The notes: generated by a model from the letters alone, not told the origin. A DNA stretch of 64,000 nucleotides from Cellulophaga sp. L1A9 (GCF_009797025.1 NZ_CP047027.1:186001-250000), one strand, 5' to 3'; shown: positions 8,138 to 17,855, numbered from the stretch's first letter. A program made the numbers and translations.

Positions 8138-10366
8138 TTAAAATGTATACGTTAAACTTCCTTTTAGAAAAAATGGCGTTCCAGGAGTGAAATGAATTTC
8201 TTCTACTGGTGCTATTTCATTCTGAAGCCTTGATGTTGTTGCAAATTGAGTTTCATTCCATTCCGTATCAAACAGGTTTTCTACGGCAAGACCAATTCCC
8301 AAATTTTTAGAAACTTGGTAGTCAAGCTTTACATCGCTTACAAAATACCCGTCTGCAACTATGGAGTTATCTTCATTTGCCGGACGGTCATCTATAAAAC
8401 GGTAGTTGATTCCTCCTGAGAATCGTCCTAAATTAAGCACACTCAACCCTCCCGCCATGGTGAAATCTGGTGCCAGCGGAATATAATCTTCCCCAGAAGC
8501 CTCTTCTATACTTCGTGCTTTTGTTAGGGTTAAATCTGTATTAAAAAACAACCAATCGGTTAATTGGTAACGTACCCCAAAATCTACCCCAAAACGTTCC
8601 GTTTTACCGCTAGGTTCTACGATACCCGCATCACCCACGTAAACAAACTCTTGTTCTAAATACAAATACCATGCGGTGGCATTTAAAAATACTTTAGGCG
8701 TAGGACGCCAAAGAGTTCCTAAATCTACCCCATAAGCTGCAGGAAGGGTTTCTTCTTCAGTTGTCGCTACCACCACACGCGTATCATTAGAGTGATACCC
8801 AATTCCTGATTTTAGAAAAAATTGTAGTTCTGGATTGCTCGAATACAATACATTTAATTTTGGCGCTAGAAATGCTTTATCCTCTGACGTATTGGTATAA
8901 ATTTCTTGTAAATCATCTGTATACTGAAAATTGAAATAATCCAATCGTAATCCAGGAATTACAGTAAAATTACCCAATTCATAATCTAGACTTGCATAGG
9001 CAAAACTATTAGTTTCTTTGATGCTCCCTAATTGTATGTTTTCTACTATTGTTTTTCTATTTAAGGTATGTGATAATTCTACGTCATTATTATAATCTGC
9101 CCTTAGCCCTACTCCTGCTTTTAGCAATACTTCAGAGGTACCCCAGGTCATGTTCTTTTGCAATTCAGAATTAAACCCAAAAATATCACGATCCTCAAAC
9201 TGTTTTATTTGATCTCCATTTTCTGGATCCTCTAAAAAGAAAGTGAAATTGGAGTACAACTCAAACCCGTAGTTCGCATAGAACACATTAGACCGTATGA
9301 ACGTCTCATCATCTAAAATTTTAAGTAATGAAGCGTTAAGATTAGTTCTACTGGTCGTACCACCTTCCGTATCATCTATAGCACCAAATCTGGAAATCAA
9401 TCCGCTAGCTACAGCACGTTCGGGTATTTGCCCTGAGGCATCCCAAGTACTTGTAAAATGTGACGCCGAAACAGATAAGGTACTTGCATCTTTAAAACGG
9501 GTACTATACTTCCCAAAAAGATTGAGTCTTGAAAAATTCTGAGGCGAATCAAAAGCGCCATCAAATTGCGTTAATTCAGTAGCTATATACGCATAGTCTG
9601 TATCTGAATTGACCAAATTAAACATTCCTAAGGCCCTGTTCCATCCAAAATCTCCAACTTCATACCGAAGCATACTCTTATCTAAATGATTCTTAGTAGT
9701 AAAATCTACGTAAGCTGCTGTAGCAAAATTTCCTTTATTCGCATAATAAGGACCCTTACCAAAATCTATATTATCTAAGGTTTCCGGAATTACAAAATGC
9801 AAATCGGCATACCCTTGGCCATGCGCATGAGACACCATATTTACGGGCATACCATCTACAGAAATGGCAATATCGGTTCCATGATCAATATCAAAACCTC
9901 TTAAAAATAGCTGCTCTGCTTTTCCGCCACCTGCATGCTGACCAATAATCAGACCTGGTACTTTTTGCAATAATTCTTGAGATGATTTTACGGGTGTTGT
10001 TTTTAAATCTATCGCCGAAACTACATTCAATCCATTTAATGTAGGTCTAATAACAATCTCATCTAACTCAAAAGATTCTTCAACCAATTGGATGACGAGG
10101 CGTTGATTTTGCGTGAGATCCTGTATCACGAAATTCTGCTTTTTATAGCCTAAAGCTCCAATACGAAGGGTATCTCCTACTTGATTGCCTTCTAACTTAA
10201 AAAAACCTAACTCATTACTATGGGTATGCTTTTCGGAATGTATATTTAAAATATACGCCCCTTCAATAGGATTGCTTTTTGCGTCAATCAGTTTTCCCTT
10301 CACCGTTTGTGAATAGCTACTTTGAACCATTTGAAAACAACATAATAGGGCGAAAATTTTATACAT
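8138..10366 (-). CDS. TonB-dependent outer-membrane receptor with carboxypeptidase-like N-terminal domain
   Basis: 742 residues: signal peptide (~1-19), carboxypeptidase-regulatory-like domain (~22-100), plug domain (~115-225) and barrel to the terminal aromatic residue (SLTYTF). The plug has SSQELLQKVPGLIIGQHAGG, FLRGFDIDHGTDIAISVDG and a His-rich segment VSHAHGQGYADLHF. Such receptors import large or scarce ligands across the outer membrane using TonB energy; the ligand is not known. The His-rich plug suggests, but does not show, metal handling. It is the last gene of a minus-strand set with a TPR lipoprotein and two DUF4331 proteins and is followed by a clear terminator. Confidence 0.92.
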   Translation of the reverse strand: MYKIFALLCCFQMVQSSYSQTVKGKLIDAKSNPIEGAYILNIHSEKHTHSNELGFFKLEGNQVGDTLRIGALGYKKQNFVIQDLTQNQRLVIQLVEESFELDEIVIRPTLNGLNVVSAIDLKTTPVKSSQELLQKVPGLIIGQHAGGGKAEQLFLRGFDIDHGTDIAISVDGMPVNMVSHAHGQGYADLHFVIPETLDNIDFGKGPYYANKGNFATAAYVDFTTKNHLDKSMLRYEVGDFGWNRALGMFNLVNSDTDYAYIATELTQFDGAFDSPQNFSRLNLFGKYSTRFKDASTLSVSASHFTSTWDASGQIPERAVASGLISRFGAIDDTEGGTTSRTNLNASLLKILDDETFIRSNVFYANYGFELYSNFTFFLEDPENGDQIKQFEDRDIFGFNSELQKNMTWGTSEVLLKAGVGLRADYNNDVELSHTLNRKTIVENIQLGSIKETNSFAYASLDYELGNFTVIPGLRLDYFNFQYTDDLQEIYTNTSEDKAFLAPKLNVLYSSNPELQFFLKSGIGYHSNDTRVVVATTEEETLPAAYGVDLGTLWRPTPKVFLNATAWYLYLEQEFVYVGDAGIVEPSGKTERFGVDFGVRYQLTDWLFFNTDLTLTKARSIEEASGEDYIPLAPDFTMAGGLSVLNLGRFSGGINYRFIDDRPANEDNSIVADGYFVSDVKLDYQVSKNLGIGLAVENLFDTEWNETQFATTSRLQNEIAPVEEIHFTPGTPFFLKGSLTYTF

Positions 10367-10375
10367 AACTAATTT

Positions 10376-11653
10376 TTAAAGTGATTCTATTTTTTCTTTT
10401 GAACTAGGGCCTAATTCATACACCGCACCTAACAATTCTGATTTGAGAGCCTTTGCCTTTTTAGTTAATCCATTGGCTTTGTAAATTTCTGCACAGGTAA
10501 AAAGTAGTGCGGGCTCATAAGACTTCCCTTCAATATGTTTCGTTACAATAGCTAAAGCTTTTTCCTTTTCTCCTAATTTTAAATAACTAGAAGCTAAAAA
10601 ATGATAGGATTCTGGTGTGGGCCTATTGTTTACTTCTCTCTTTGCCAATTCTAAAGCCTTATCCCATTGCTTGGTCTCCTCTAAATATAGGTTGATGCTA
10701 TACCCATTGTACATTTCTCCGTAAGACGGATTTTTAACACTCTTGATGTATTCATCTATATTGAGGAGTTTCATTTCCGTGTTATCCATATACGCTGCTA
10801 TTTCTGCTTTTAAAAGATAATAATCTGGGGCATGGTAATTTTTAGTCACGGAATCTAAGATCCGTAGGGCTTCATTCGGATTTTTTTCATGAGAAAAAAC
10901 AATCCAAGCAATTCCCTTTTTTGCATAAGCATTTTCAGGATCTAGTTCTAAAGATTTTAGGTAATACTTATAGGAATCAGAAAACCTACCGGCATGACCG
11001 TAGTAGTCTGCAAGATTGGTATAAGACCAGAGAATTAAAGCCTTCGTATAGGTTTTTTCTGCTTTGTCTTTTGCTTGTTCCATGTAATTAATAGTCGTCT
11101 CCAAATCTCCATTATAGTCGTTCCATTTTGCAGCACGAATTAAAAAATCAAAATTCGTAATATCGGTAATACTATCCAAGTAATTTTTTGCTAATGTATA
11201 GTTCCCGAGCTCCATATGCACATCAAATAAAAGGTTTTGGGTATTTTTTAAACCAGAACCTATTGCCCTTGCTTCATTTGCTTGGACTAGGGCTTCTTTA
11301 AAACGATGTTGTGAGATATAATTGCGTGCCAAAGCTCTACGGTAGCCCGCTCTTCCAGTGGCCGCAATAGCAACAGCCTTTTTTAAGGCTTGTTCAGATT
11401 TTTTTAAATAAGAAATATCTCCTGTTGCTTTAAAGTAATTTTCATATTGGCCGGAAACAATGCCAAAACTAGTTAGTTGTATACTATCCGGTTTGATTTT
11501 AGAGTTCCAAAGTTCAAAATATTTTGAAGTTGTTTTAGGGGGTACAGAAGATAAATAAGCGTTATAATCTTCCGCTTTGGTAATCGTATTATGCTCATTT
11601 GAATTGCAGGAAAGCAATATGAGAAAGATTAAAGTAAGGATGCTAAATTTCAT
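10376..11653 (-). CDS. TPR-repeat lipoprotein
   Basis: 425 residues. The start ILLSCNSNE is a lipobox with Cys16, so the mature protein should be lipid-anchored. The rest is helical with tetratricopeptide repeats, clearest at SDSYKYYLKSLELDPENAYAKKG (about 218-240) and SYHFLASSYLKLGEKEKALAI (about 350-370). TPRs are protein-binding scaffolds. It sits between the DUF4331 genes and the TonB receptor with only 9 bp to the receptor gene, so it probably serves the same surface system. Confidence 0.85.
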   Translation of the reverse strand: MKFSILTLIFLILLSCNSNEHNTITKAEDYNAYLSSVPPKTTSKYFELWNSKIKPDSIQLTSFGIVSGQYENYFKATGDISYLKKSEQALKKAVAIAATGRAGYRRALARNYISQHRFKEALVQANEARAIGSGLKNTQNLLFDVHMELGNYTLAKNYLDSITDITNFDFLIRAAKWNDYNGDLETTINYMEQAKDKAEKTYTKALILWSYTNLADYYGHAGRFSDSYKYYLKSLELDPENAYAKKGIAWIVFSHEKNPNEALRILDSVTKNYHAPDYYLLKAEIAAYMDNTEMKLLNIDEYIKSVKNPSYGEMYNGYSINLYLEETKQWDKALELAKREVNNRPTPESYHFLASSYLKLGEKEKALAIVTKHIEGKSYEPALLFTCAEIYKANGLTKKAKALKSELLGAVYELGPSSKEKIESL

Positions 11654-11736
11654 AGTGTGGTTTATTTGTAATTAGGCTTAATTTTTAAAATATAAGAGGG
11701 CTATTACACCCTCTTACACCTCCTCTTTATAGTTCC

Positions 11737-12417
11737 CTATTCAGGATTTCCTAAATAAGGAAAGGTAGCTGTAGGGCTAGCTGTAATGCCAACACCGTCT
11801 GAGGTAAGTCTTGGCAAATCTGCCATCCCATCACCATCTGTATCTTGACCACTAAAACGATCTCCTTCCATTCCTCCAAAAAGAAGAATTAAGGATACAT
11901 CAATAACATCATCTTGAATCATTCTCCCTGTTAAAGCCACTTCATCTCCGTCTGGCACAAGGATTCTCCCATCCATATCTGCATCTGTACCAGGATTAAA
12001 GTAGGTAGTAGGTAAATTAGGAGCCACTTCTAAAACATCTGCGGCCAAATAACCTGTTAATGTGGCAACATCTAGGCCTAGAATATTGTTTTCATAGTTT
12101 ACCGCTGCAGGATCTGCTCCCAAAATAGTGGCATACACATCATGGTATGCCTCTAATCTAGCTTCAAAACTAGCCTGAAAAGCTACCGCCATAGCTGCTG
12201 GCAACGTTCTATTCTGACTATCTTTTGTAGCATCATCTGCGCTTAAAACCGTATTTATTCCCGGTCTTCCCATATGATCTACCTGAGAATAAGTTCCTGA
12301 AAAATCTGCATTAGCATCTGGCAACATCGTACTTTGGTTGTCATCATCATTATTACAAGAAGCGAAAGAAAGCGCCAAGACATAAGAACACGTGTATAGT
12401 ATATTTGAAAATTTCAT
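11737..12417 (-). CDS. DUF4331-type lipoprotein (C-terminal-half-like)
   Basis: About 226 residues from the chosen start MKFSNILYTCSYVLALSFASC; the longer frame would overlap the upstream gene. Cys21 in SFASCNNDDD is a lipobox. The mature part has GRPGINTVL near residue 50, NNILGLDVATLTGY near 110 and the Asp-rich DGRILVPDGDEV and GQDTDGDGMADLPR. The GRPxINxxL and LGxDV motifs are those of the C-terminal part of DUF4331 proteins. The next gene upstream carries the N-terminal-type DUF4331 motifs, so the pair may be a split family member. Function unknown. Confidence 0.75.
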   Translation of the reverse strand: MKFSNILYTCSYVLALSFASCNNDDDNQSTMLPDANADFSGTYSQVDHMGRPGINTVLSADDATKDSQNRTLPAAMAVAFQASFEARLEAYHDVYATILGADPAAVNYENNILGLDVATLTGYLAADVLEVAPNLPTTYFNPGTDADMDGRILVPDGDEVALTGRMIQDDVIDVSLILLFGGMEGDRFSGQDTDGDGMADLPRLTSDGVGITASPTATFPYLGNPE

Positions 12418-12443
12418 AAGTATATTTTTAAAATGATAGATTA

Positions 12444-13124
12444 TTATTGTTTTTTGTTTGAAGTAACCCAAGTTTTGTACACTTCAAGGCCTAAAGCGTT
12501 AGTAGCAGTGGTAGTTCCTAACATAGCATTTGGAATTTCTAATACTATGGACATAGTGTTAGCACCATCAAAAGTATCTTCTGCTTCAGAAGCTTCTTTA
12601 AACCCCAATGGAGCATTACCACCAATTACGGCGTTGAATTGAAAAAAGTCAAAAAAGAAAGCATCCTGCCTAGGACCCGCAAATAACTTTACTCCAGAAG
12701 CGATTGTTGTTGTTTTGGCAGTAGCATCAGAAATTTCTACACTGCCTAAGGGAGCATCAATTACTACTTGACTGTCTAATCCTTTTTGCGACGGAGCAAC
12801 AGGACCAAAAAAATACATAATGCCATCTCTAGGTATTGCTTGGATGACTTTATCTTCTACCAAATCGCCATCTAAATCAATATTAATTTCGATAAGTACA
12901 TTTTCATCAAATGTACCATAAGCTAAATCTGGTAATACATTTGTTTGTAGGTCTACAATGAATACCGTATTGTCTGAACCTGTTGTTGGCTCAAAGGCAT
13001 AAAAGTCTGCAATATCTGCCGATGTTCCTGTAGAAGAAGGTGCATCTATATGATCTGCAGCAATTAAAATTGTCCCCGTAATGGCAAGAAGAGCTAGACC
13101 AAAATACGTTTTTGTGTTTTTCAT
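12444..13124 (-). CDS. DUF4331 family exported protein
   Basis: 226 residues with a signal peptide (about 1-24) followed directly by DHIDAPSSTGTSADIADFYAFE, the hallmark start of DUF4331 (DHxDxP...DIxDxYAF). It continues with VFIVDLQTNVLP and GPRQDAFFFDFFQFN, also family motifs. It is the first gene of the minus-strand set that ends with the TonB receptor. The family is found on cell surfaces, sometimes next to TonB and TPR genes, with no proven reaction. The gene stops where the next one supplies the remaining DUF4331 motifs. Confidence 0.83.
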   Translation of the reverse strand: MKNTKTYFGLALLAITGTILIAADHIDAPSSTGTSADIADFYAFEPTTGSDNTVFIVDLQTNVLPDLAYGTFDENVLIEINIDLDGDLVEDKVIQAIPRDGIMYFFGPVAPSQKGLDSQVVIDAPLGSVEISDATAKTTTIASGVKLFAGPRQDAFFFDFFQFNAVIGGNAPLGFKEASEAEDTFDGANTMSIVLEIPNAMLGTTTATNALGLEVYKTWVTSNKKQ

Positions 13125-13301
13125 GATATTTAATTTTTAGATTATTTATTCCCCAACACTTACGAGAAAATGGAAATAGGGTTTGGTTTTAAATGTTAAA
13201 AATATGTTAACACAATTTTGAACCTAATTAAGATTCTGTAGTTCAGTAGGATATGCTAAATAGTTTTGTAGTAATTTTGCAGCTTGAAAAATGATTGATC
13301 A

Positions 13302-14489
13302 ATGAACCCTTCAGCATCAGGTTGGATAGATAAATTTGGACACCTTGTAAAAGATTATCATGAGCTTTATGATAATTTTGATGAACTATATGCACACTTA
13401 AAAAATATTGGATTCATTTACGGAATTAATGTAAGCATTCCAGAATTTATACATCCAGAACATCCGCTTTCTGAAGATGAAAAAGCAAAAATAAATTTGC
13501 TTACTGCATTATATTTTACCTTCAGACAGAAAAGTAAAGAGATAAGTTTTTCTAATTTTTTAGAAGAAATATTTGAGTTTTATAATCAACTTGGCATCAA
13601 TAAAATTTCATTTTTGAATAAAATTTTAACTGGAAAAAAGACCTCCTCCCAGCTGGAAAAATTGATTGATTCTCGAATTTATTTAGATGATAATGTCATC
13701 AGTAAAAATTTTAATAGCATTATTACAAACTCATTATTATACATTGATGTCTTAACTTTTAAGAACTATTTAGAGCTAAAATCAGATCCAAAAAAGCATG
13801 CTGAAAAGTTAGAATATATTACCATAAATATAATTTACCACACCCTAAGTTCTAAGCAAAAAAATAAAACTGACGTAAAATTAGCACAGCTTTTTGAATC
13901 GTCCTTAACATTTATTGACAGCGCCCAAGATAGTTTTGACGGTACCTACAGGAGTAAATTAATGAACAATTTTACACCGCGAGAAAACAACTATTTTTTA
14001 GATGTTGCTTGCTTAACGGTGTGGGAAGATCAGTCTCTAGAATACAAAGAATCTGAGTTCATTTTTGGCCTTGGAAAAGACCTTGGAATAGGGTCTGAAC
14101 AGATCTTAAAATCTATAGAAGAAGTGGCTGTTTTTTTCGAACAAAATACGCGTCAGATTCCACATTTAAAAAACAATAATTTAGCCGTGCAATTTTACGA
14201 TAGCATGTCTAAAATTGTAAATAAATTGATTTTAAGGAACAGTAAAAGACTGCAAAAAGAACTTTCTGAAAGCAAAGAATTAGTCGCCCTTTTATCTAAA
14301 TCTACCGTGAAAGATCTCACGGAAGAAGAGAAGAAAAAAGTCCAAAATCAGCTTCTAGATATCTTTAAAAGCATTCCTTCATTGGCCATTTTTATCTTAC
14401 CCGGCGGCGCTGTTTTGCTTCCTATCTTTATAAAACTAATCCCCAAACTATTGCCATCTGCTTTTGATGACAACAGAGTAGACGAATAG
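13302..14489 (+). CDS. LETM1-related biofilm-associated protein
   Basis: 395 residues, mostly helical and highly charged. The C-terminal segment VQNQLLDIFKSIPSLAIFIL, then PGGAVLLPIFIKLIPKLLPSAF (about 348-385), is the proline- and leucine-rich motif shared with the mitochondrial LETM1 protein. Flavobacterial proteins of this length and ending are called LETM1-related biofilm-associated proteins. The hydrophobic tail suggests membrane attachment. The link to biofilms comes from the family name and is not visible here. It stands alone, with a terminator just downstream. Confidence 0.75.
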   Translation: MNPSASGWIDKFGHLVKDYHELYDNFDELYAHLKNIGFIYGINVSIPEFIHPEHPLSEDEKAKINLLTALYFTFRQKSKEISFSNFLEEIFEFYNQLGINKISFLNKILTGKKTSSQLEKLIDSRIYLDDNVISKNFNSIITNSLLYIDVLTFKNYLELKSDPKKHAEKLEYITINIIYHTLSSKQKNKTDVKLAQLFESSLTFIDSAQDSFDGTYRSKLMNNFTPRENNYFLDVACLTVWEDQSLEYKESEFIFGLGKDLGIGSEQILKSIEEVAVFFEQNTRQIPHLKNNNLAVQFYDSMSKIVNKLILRNSKRLQKELSESKELVALLSKSTVKDLTEEEKKKVQNQLLDIFKSIPSLAIFILPGGAVLLPIFIKLIPKLLPSAFDDNRVDE

Positions 14490-14501
14490 GAGGAATACCT
14501 A

Positions 14502-14540
14502 AAAAAAGCCACTATAAGAAAAACCTATAGTGACTTTTTA
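14502..14540 (+). terminator. Terminator between convergent genes
   Basis: GCCACTATA and TATAGTGAC pair with one G-T match and are followed by five T; a run of A on the left side lets it work on the minus strand too. It lies between the LETM1-related gene and the LytTR regulator gene. Confidence 0.75.
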
Positions 14541-14579
14541 AATTATTTAAACTATTTACATTCAGTTTTTTAAGCAATA

Positions 14580-15335
14580 CTACTCTAACCAAAGCTTAAA
14601 ATCACGGACACGTTCTCTACTCACGATGATTTCTTGCTCATTAAACTTTATTAATTTGATTTGCAGCCTAGAATTCGTGTAAGATACAATATCTTTTATA
14701 CAATTTACATTCACGTAAAACTTACGACTTACTCGAAAAAATATTTTAGGATCTAGGTCTTCTTCTAGATTATCTAAGGTGGTTTCTAAAAGATAATTTC
14801 TGCCTTCGGTAGTTGCTGCATAGGTGCCTTTGTTCTCACTGTAAAAACATTCTACCTCATCTGCATTTATGATTTTTAAATGTTGCCCTACTTTGGTCGT
14901 AAACCGTTTTTTAAATTCGCGTTCAATAGGGTTAACAAGTAGCTTTTTTATGTCTTCAAAATCAAGCGTTAATTTCTCCTTTTTTGGCGCTAAAGACCTG
15001 TACTTTTTAACGGCAATTTCTAGATCCTCATCATCGATAGGTTTTAACAAATAATCAATGCTATTTAGCTTAAAAGCCTGGAGTGCATATTCATCAAAAG
15101 CAGTGGTAAAAATGATGGCACTTTTGACTTCTACCGCTTCAAAAATTTCAAACGAAAGTCCATCTGAAAGCTGAATATCTAAGAAAATTAAATCGGGATG
15201 TTCGTTATTATGAAACCAATTTATAGCCTCTTCTACAGAATGCAAAAGCACAGAAACCTCAACGCCTAAATCTTCAAGTAACCGATTTAATCTTCTCGCT
15301 GATGGTTTTTCGTCTTCAATAATAATTGTTTTCAT
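14580..15335 (-). CDS. LytTR-family response regulator
   Basis: 251 residues. Receiver domain (~1-118) with MKTIIIEDEKPSARRL, the phospho-acceptor Asp in LIFLDIQLSDGLSF (~53) and the Lys in YLLKPIDDEDLE (~103). LytTR DNA-binding domain (~145-251) with KIINADEVECFYSENKGTY and FFRVSRKFYVNV. It should bind DNA when phosphorylated by the kinase encoded upstream at 16524-17855. The whole set, kinase, three small 2TM proteins, regulator, is in one direction with short gaps and looks like a single operon with the regulator last. Confidence 0.92.
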   Translation of the reverse strand: MKTIIIEDEKPSARRLNRLLEDLGVEVSVLLHSVEEAINWFHNNEHPDLIFLDIQLSDGLSFEIFEAVEVKSAIIFTTAFDEYALQAFKLNSIDYLLKPIDDEDLEIAVKKYRSLAPKKEKLTLDFEDIKKLLVNPIEREFKKRFTTKVGQHLKIINADEVECFYSENKGTYAATTEGRNYLLETTLDNLEEDLDPKIFFRVSRKFYVNVNCIKDIVSYTNSRLQIKLIKFNEQEIIVSRERVRDFKLWLE

Positions 15336-15410
15336 TTGGTCTTTTTTTGGTCTTTATTTTACAAGTAATTATTAGTCTTCAAAAAATTACAATCGCATTT
15401 TTTAAATTTA

Positions 15411-15752
15411 TTAGCTACTAGAAGATTCTTGTTCTTCGCTCATGTATTTTTTAATTTTCTGCTCTTCCCAATCGGTAAAAAAACTTGGCTTGATTTTAAA
15501 AACTACGAGTCCATGAATCAATACTCCTATTCCCCAAATAATTGGTATTCCATATACATTCCAATCAATCCAATTTAAGATTTGAGGATTACCTAACGCT
15601 TCTTTACTTAAGAGGGTAATGATAAATTTTCCTCTAAAAATAAATACTAAAATATTTATAATTAAATAAATCGTAAGATGGTCATAAAAACCTTTTATTG
15701 TCGCAACTCGTTTTTGAGCGCGTTCTAATTTTGTTCTTTTTTTAAGATCCAT
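15411..15752 (-). CDS. 2TM-domain protein
   Basis: 113 residues from the start MDLKKRTKLERAQKRVATIKG; an alternative start eight codons upstream would overlap the previous gene by 23 bp. Layout of the 2TM domain: a basic helix ending in IKGFYDHL, two membrane helices (about 27-47 and 66-88), a short loop and a C-terminal WEEQKIKKYMSEEQE. It is one of three free copies beside a kinase whose C-terminus carries the same module, so it probably works with that kinase in the inner membrane. Function of 2TM unknown. Confidence 0.85.
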   Translation of the reverse strand: MDLKKRTKLERAQKRVATIKGFYDHLTIYLIINILVFIFRGKFIITLLSKEALGNPQILNWIDWNVYGIPIIWGIGVLIHGLVVFKIKPSFFTDWEEQKIKKYMSEEQESSSS

Positions 15753-15753
15753 A

Positions 15754-16086
15754 TTATTTGTATTTACCAATTTCATTAGTATCTTCTTCTAAATACTGCT
15801 TGATTTTTCTTTCCTCCCATTCTTTACTAAAGAAGGGATTAAACTCAAACACTTTTGCTCCGTGAAAAAAGACCCCTATACCCCAAAATATTGCGGTAGA
15901 AAAGGTGCCAAAAGTGGTAAATGCTTCTATAAAACTATCTCCTGAGCTCATGTTCCCTACAACGCTAACTGTACTAATCATAATATTAACCAGGATATAC
16001 ACTGTTAAGTGAATATAAAAACCTTTTAAAGCTTTAATACGCTGTGCTGCTCTTTCTCTCTTACTATTTGTATTGGATGTTTTCAT
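15754..16086 (-). CDS. 2TM-domain protein
   Basis: 110 residues with the same plan as its neighbours: RAAQRIKALKGFYIHLTVYI, two membrane helices (about 25-47 and 62-80), GVFFHGAKVFEFNPFFSKEWEERKIKQYLEE. The loop between the helices carries Gly/Ser-rich residues not found in the sister proteins. It is packed against the next 2TM gene with one base between stop and start. Paralogous to the flanking 2TM genes, which points to local duplication. Confidence 0.85.
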   Translation of the reverse strand: MKTSNTNSKRERAAQRIKALKGFYIHLTVYILVNIMISTVSVVGNMSSGDSFIEAFTTFGTFSTAIFWGIGVFFHGAKVFEFNPFFSKEWEERKIKQYLEEDTNEIGKYK

Positions 16087-16112
16087 CTGTAGTGTCTTTT
16101 ACCTTTAGGTTA

Positions 16113-16415
16113 TTATTCCCATCTTTTCTTGGTCTCTTCTTCTTTCATAAACTCATCTATCTTCCGTTGCTCCCAATTTCTTCCCATGAGTGCATCGTAC
16201 CCAAAGAGTTTTATTGCTTTTACAGCTGTGGCTATAGAAACTCCTAAGACCACCCATAAGAACCATGGGTTGCTCCATTCATTGAGGTAATAGTTAATAC
16301 TCCCCGTAATAACAATAGCTACTATGTATTTGAATACTTTGTTATAAAAAGCTTTTATAGCTTCTACGCGTTCTTTGGCTCTAAAATATTTAGTATCGGT
16401 GTCTGAATTGTTCAT
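16113..16415 (-). CDS. 2TM-domain protein
   Basis: 100 residues: FRAKERVEAIKAFYNKVFKYI, two membrane helices (about 28-46 and 51-71), then FGYDALMGRNWEQRKIDEFMKEEE. The GRNWExRKI ending is nearly the same as in the kinase-fused copy, so this one is probably its closest sister. It is the first free 2TM gene after the kinase gene in the operon. Confidence 0.85.
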   Translation of the reverse strand: MNNSDTDTKYFRAKERVEAIKAFYNKVFKYIVAIVITGSINYYLNEWSNPWFLWVVLGVSIATAVKAIKLFGYDALMGRNWEQRKIDEFMKEEETKKRWE

Positions 16416-16523
16416 CTGTAGTTATTTAGTTGTTTTGATACTTCAAAGATGTTACTATCTTGTCTTTTCTCTAAATAGAAGATACTGAGTTGTATATTTT
16501 TAATGCTGAATTGTTATTTGCGT

Positions 16524-17855
16524 TTAAAATTGGTCATCATCCATATACTCTCGCATCTTACGCTCCTCCCAATTACGTCCAAATAACGGATTGTAGCCAT
16601 AGGCTTCCATTCCATGCGCAACGAGTCCAGAACCCCAACCTAAGGCTGGAAATATCACCCAAGGGAAGCTTGTGGTATTATAATTTACGAATATCAAAAT
16701 AGGAATGACAATGCAATAAGACATTAGATTCCCATAAAACCCTTTTATTTTCTCTACCCGTTCTTTTGCCTTTTGATATCTTTTATCTTCTAGATAATCT
16801 TCTTGAGTTTCCTTCATAGAAACCTGTTTTGTTAGCATCGGAATTTCTACTCTAAAATCTGAAGCTGTTTTAACAATAACTACCTTCCTATTGGAAAGTA
16901 TGTTGTAGCGTTCTTGGATATTTTTTAACCCCACACCACTACTCTTTTTAACCACTTGCTTCTCCTGTAAATTATTACTCACCACTAATTGTCCGTTTTC
17001 TTCAAATACACGGAGGTGTAAAGGCCGTTCTGAAGTAACCACATTATGCTTCACCGCATTTTCTAGCAACAACTGTAAGGATAAAGGAACAATCCTAGCC
17101 TCTGGATTACTAGCGTGGTCCGGAGTTTCAAAGATAATACTGTCTTCAAATCGCATTTTTAATAGTCGTATATACGTTTTTGCAAACTGTAATTCTTCAT
17201 CTACAGATACCAAATCCTTATTTTTTTGCTCTAACACATACCGGTATACTTTAGATAAAGAAGTCGTGAATTTTTGCGCCTGATGCGGATCTTCATCAAT
17301 TAAGCTCGTTAAAACATTTAAACTATTGAATAAAAAGTGAGGATCTAATTGATTTTTTAAAGCATCAAACTTAGCGGATGCTGTGCTCGCTATAATCTTT
17401 TGTTCTTTAACTTTTTTATTCTGACTTAATCGATAGAAATAAACAGCATGAAAAACAATAGAAACTAATATGGTAATTAATAAACAAAATATATAGAACC
17501 TAGGGTTTTCACTCCAAATGAAAGTACTCCAGCTTTCCCCTCCAATAAGTACCTCTATAGAAAATCGAATTAAAAAAACAGCTAACATTGATAACAAAAC
17601 ACCTCCTAAAGCTCCAATAATGAGTCTAAATCTTTTAAATCTAACCCAAACCACTTTATTGTTTAAATATCTAAAGAAGAAAGTATTTAAGACCGTTAAG
17701 GTTATAGAATATATAAAATAGTATTGCAGATTGTTCTTAAACTGCGTATCAAAATTTACAGTACTCCCTAACAGAATATTCATTCCTACATCTATAATTA
17801 CAATACAGACACCTATTAGAATACCTCTTAGTACAATTTTTAATACTTGTTTCAT
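16524..17855 (-). CDS. LytS/YehU-type sensor histidine kinase fused to a 2TM domain
   Basis: About 443 residues from the start MKQVLKIVLRGILIGV; a start 15 codons upstream is also open. Four membrane helices occupy about 1-140. The His-kinase domain follows with the phospho-acceptor His in NQLDPHFLFNSLNVL (~180). The ATP-binding part has PLSLQLLLENAVKHN (~258) and GVGLKNIQERY (~312). The last ~85 residues are a complete 2TM module ending GRNWEERKMREYM. The partner is the LytTR regulator at the end of the operon. The same module recurs as three separate proteins in between. Confidence 0.92.
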   Translation of the reverse strand: MKQVLKIVLRGILIGVCIVIIDVGMNILLGSTVNFDTQFKNNLQYYFIYSITLTVLNTFFFRYLNNKVVWVRFKRFRLIIGALGGVLLSMLAVFLIRFSIEVLIGGESWSTFIWSENPRFYIFCLLITILVSIVFHAVYFYRLSQNKKVKEQKIIASTASAKFDALKNQLDPHFLFNSLNVLTSLIDEDPHQAQKFTTSLSKVYRYVLEQKNKDLVSVDEELQFAKTYIRLLKMRFEDSIIFETPDHASNPEARIVPLSLQLLLENAVKHNVVTSERPLHLRVFEENGQLVVSNNLQEKQVVKKSSGVGLKNIQERYNILSNRKVVIVKTASDFRVEIPMLTKQVSMKETQEDYLEDKRYQKAKERVEKIKGFYGNLMSYCIVIPILIFVNYNTTSFPWVIFPALGWGSGLVAHGMEAYGYNPLFGRNWEERKMREYMDDDQF

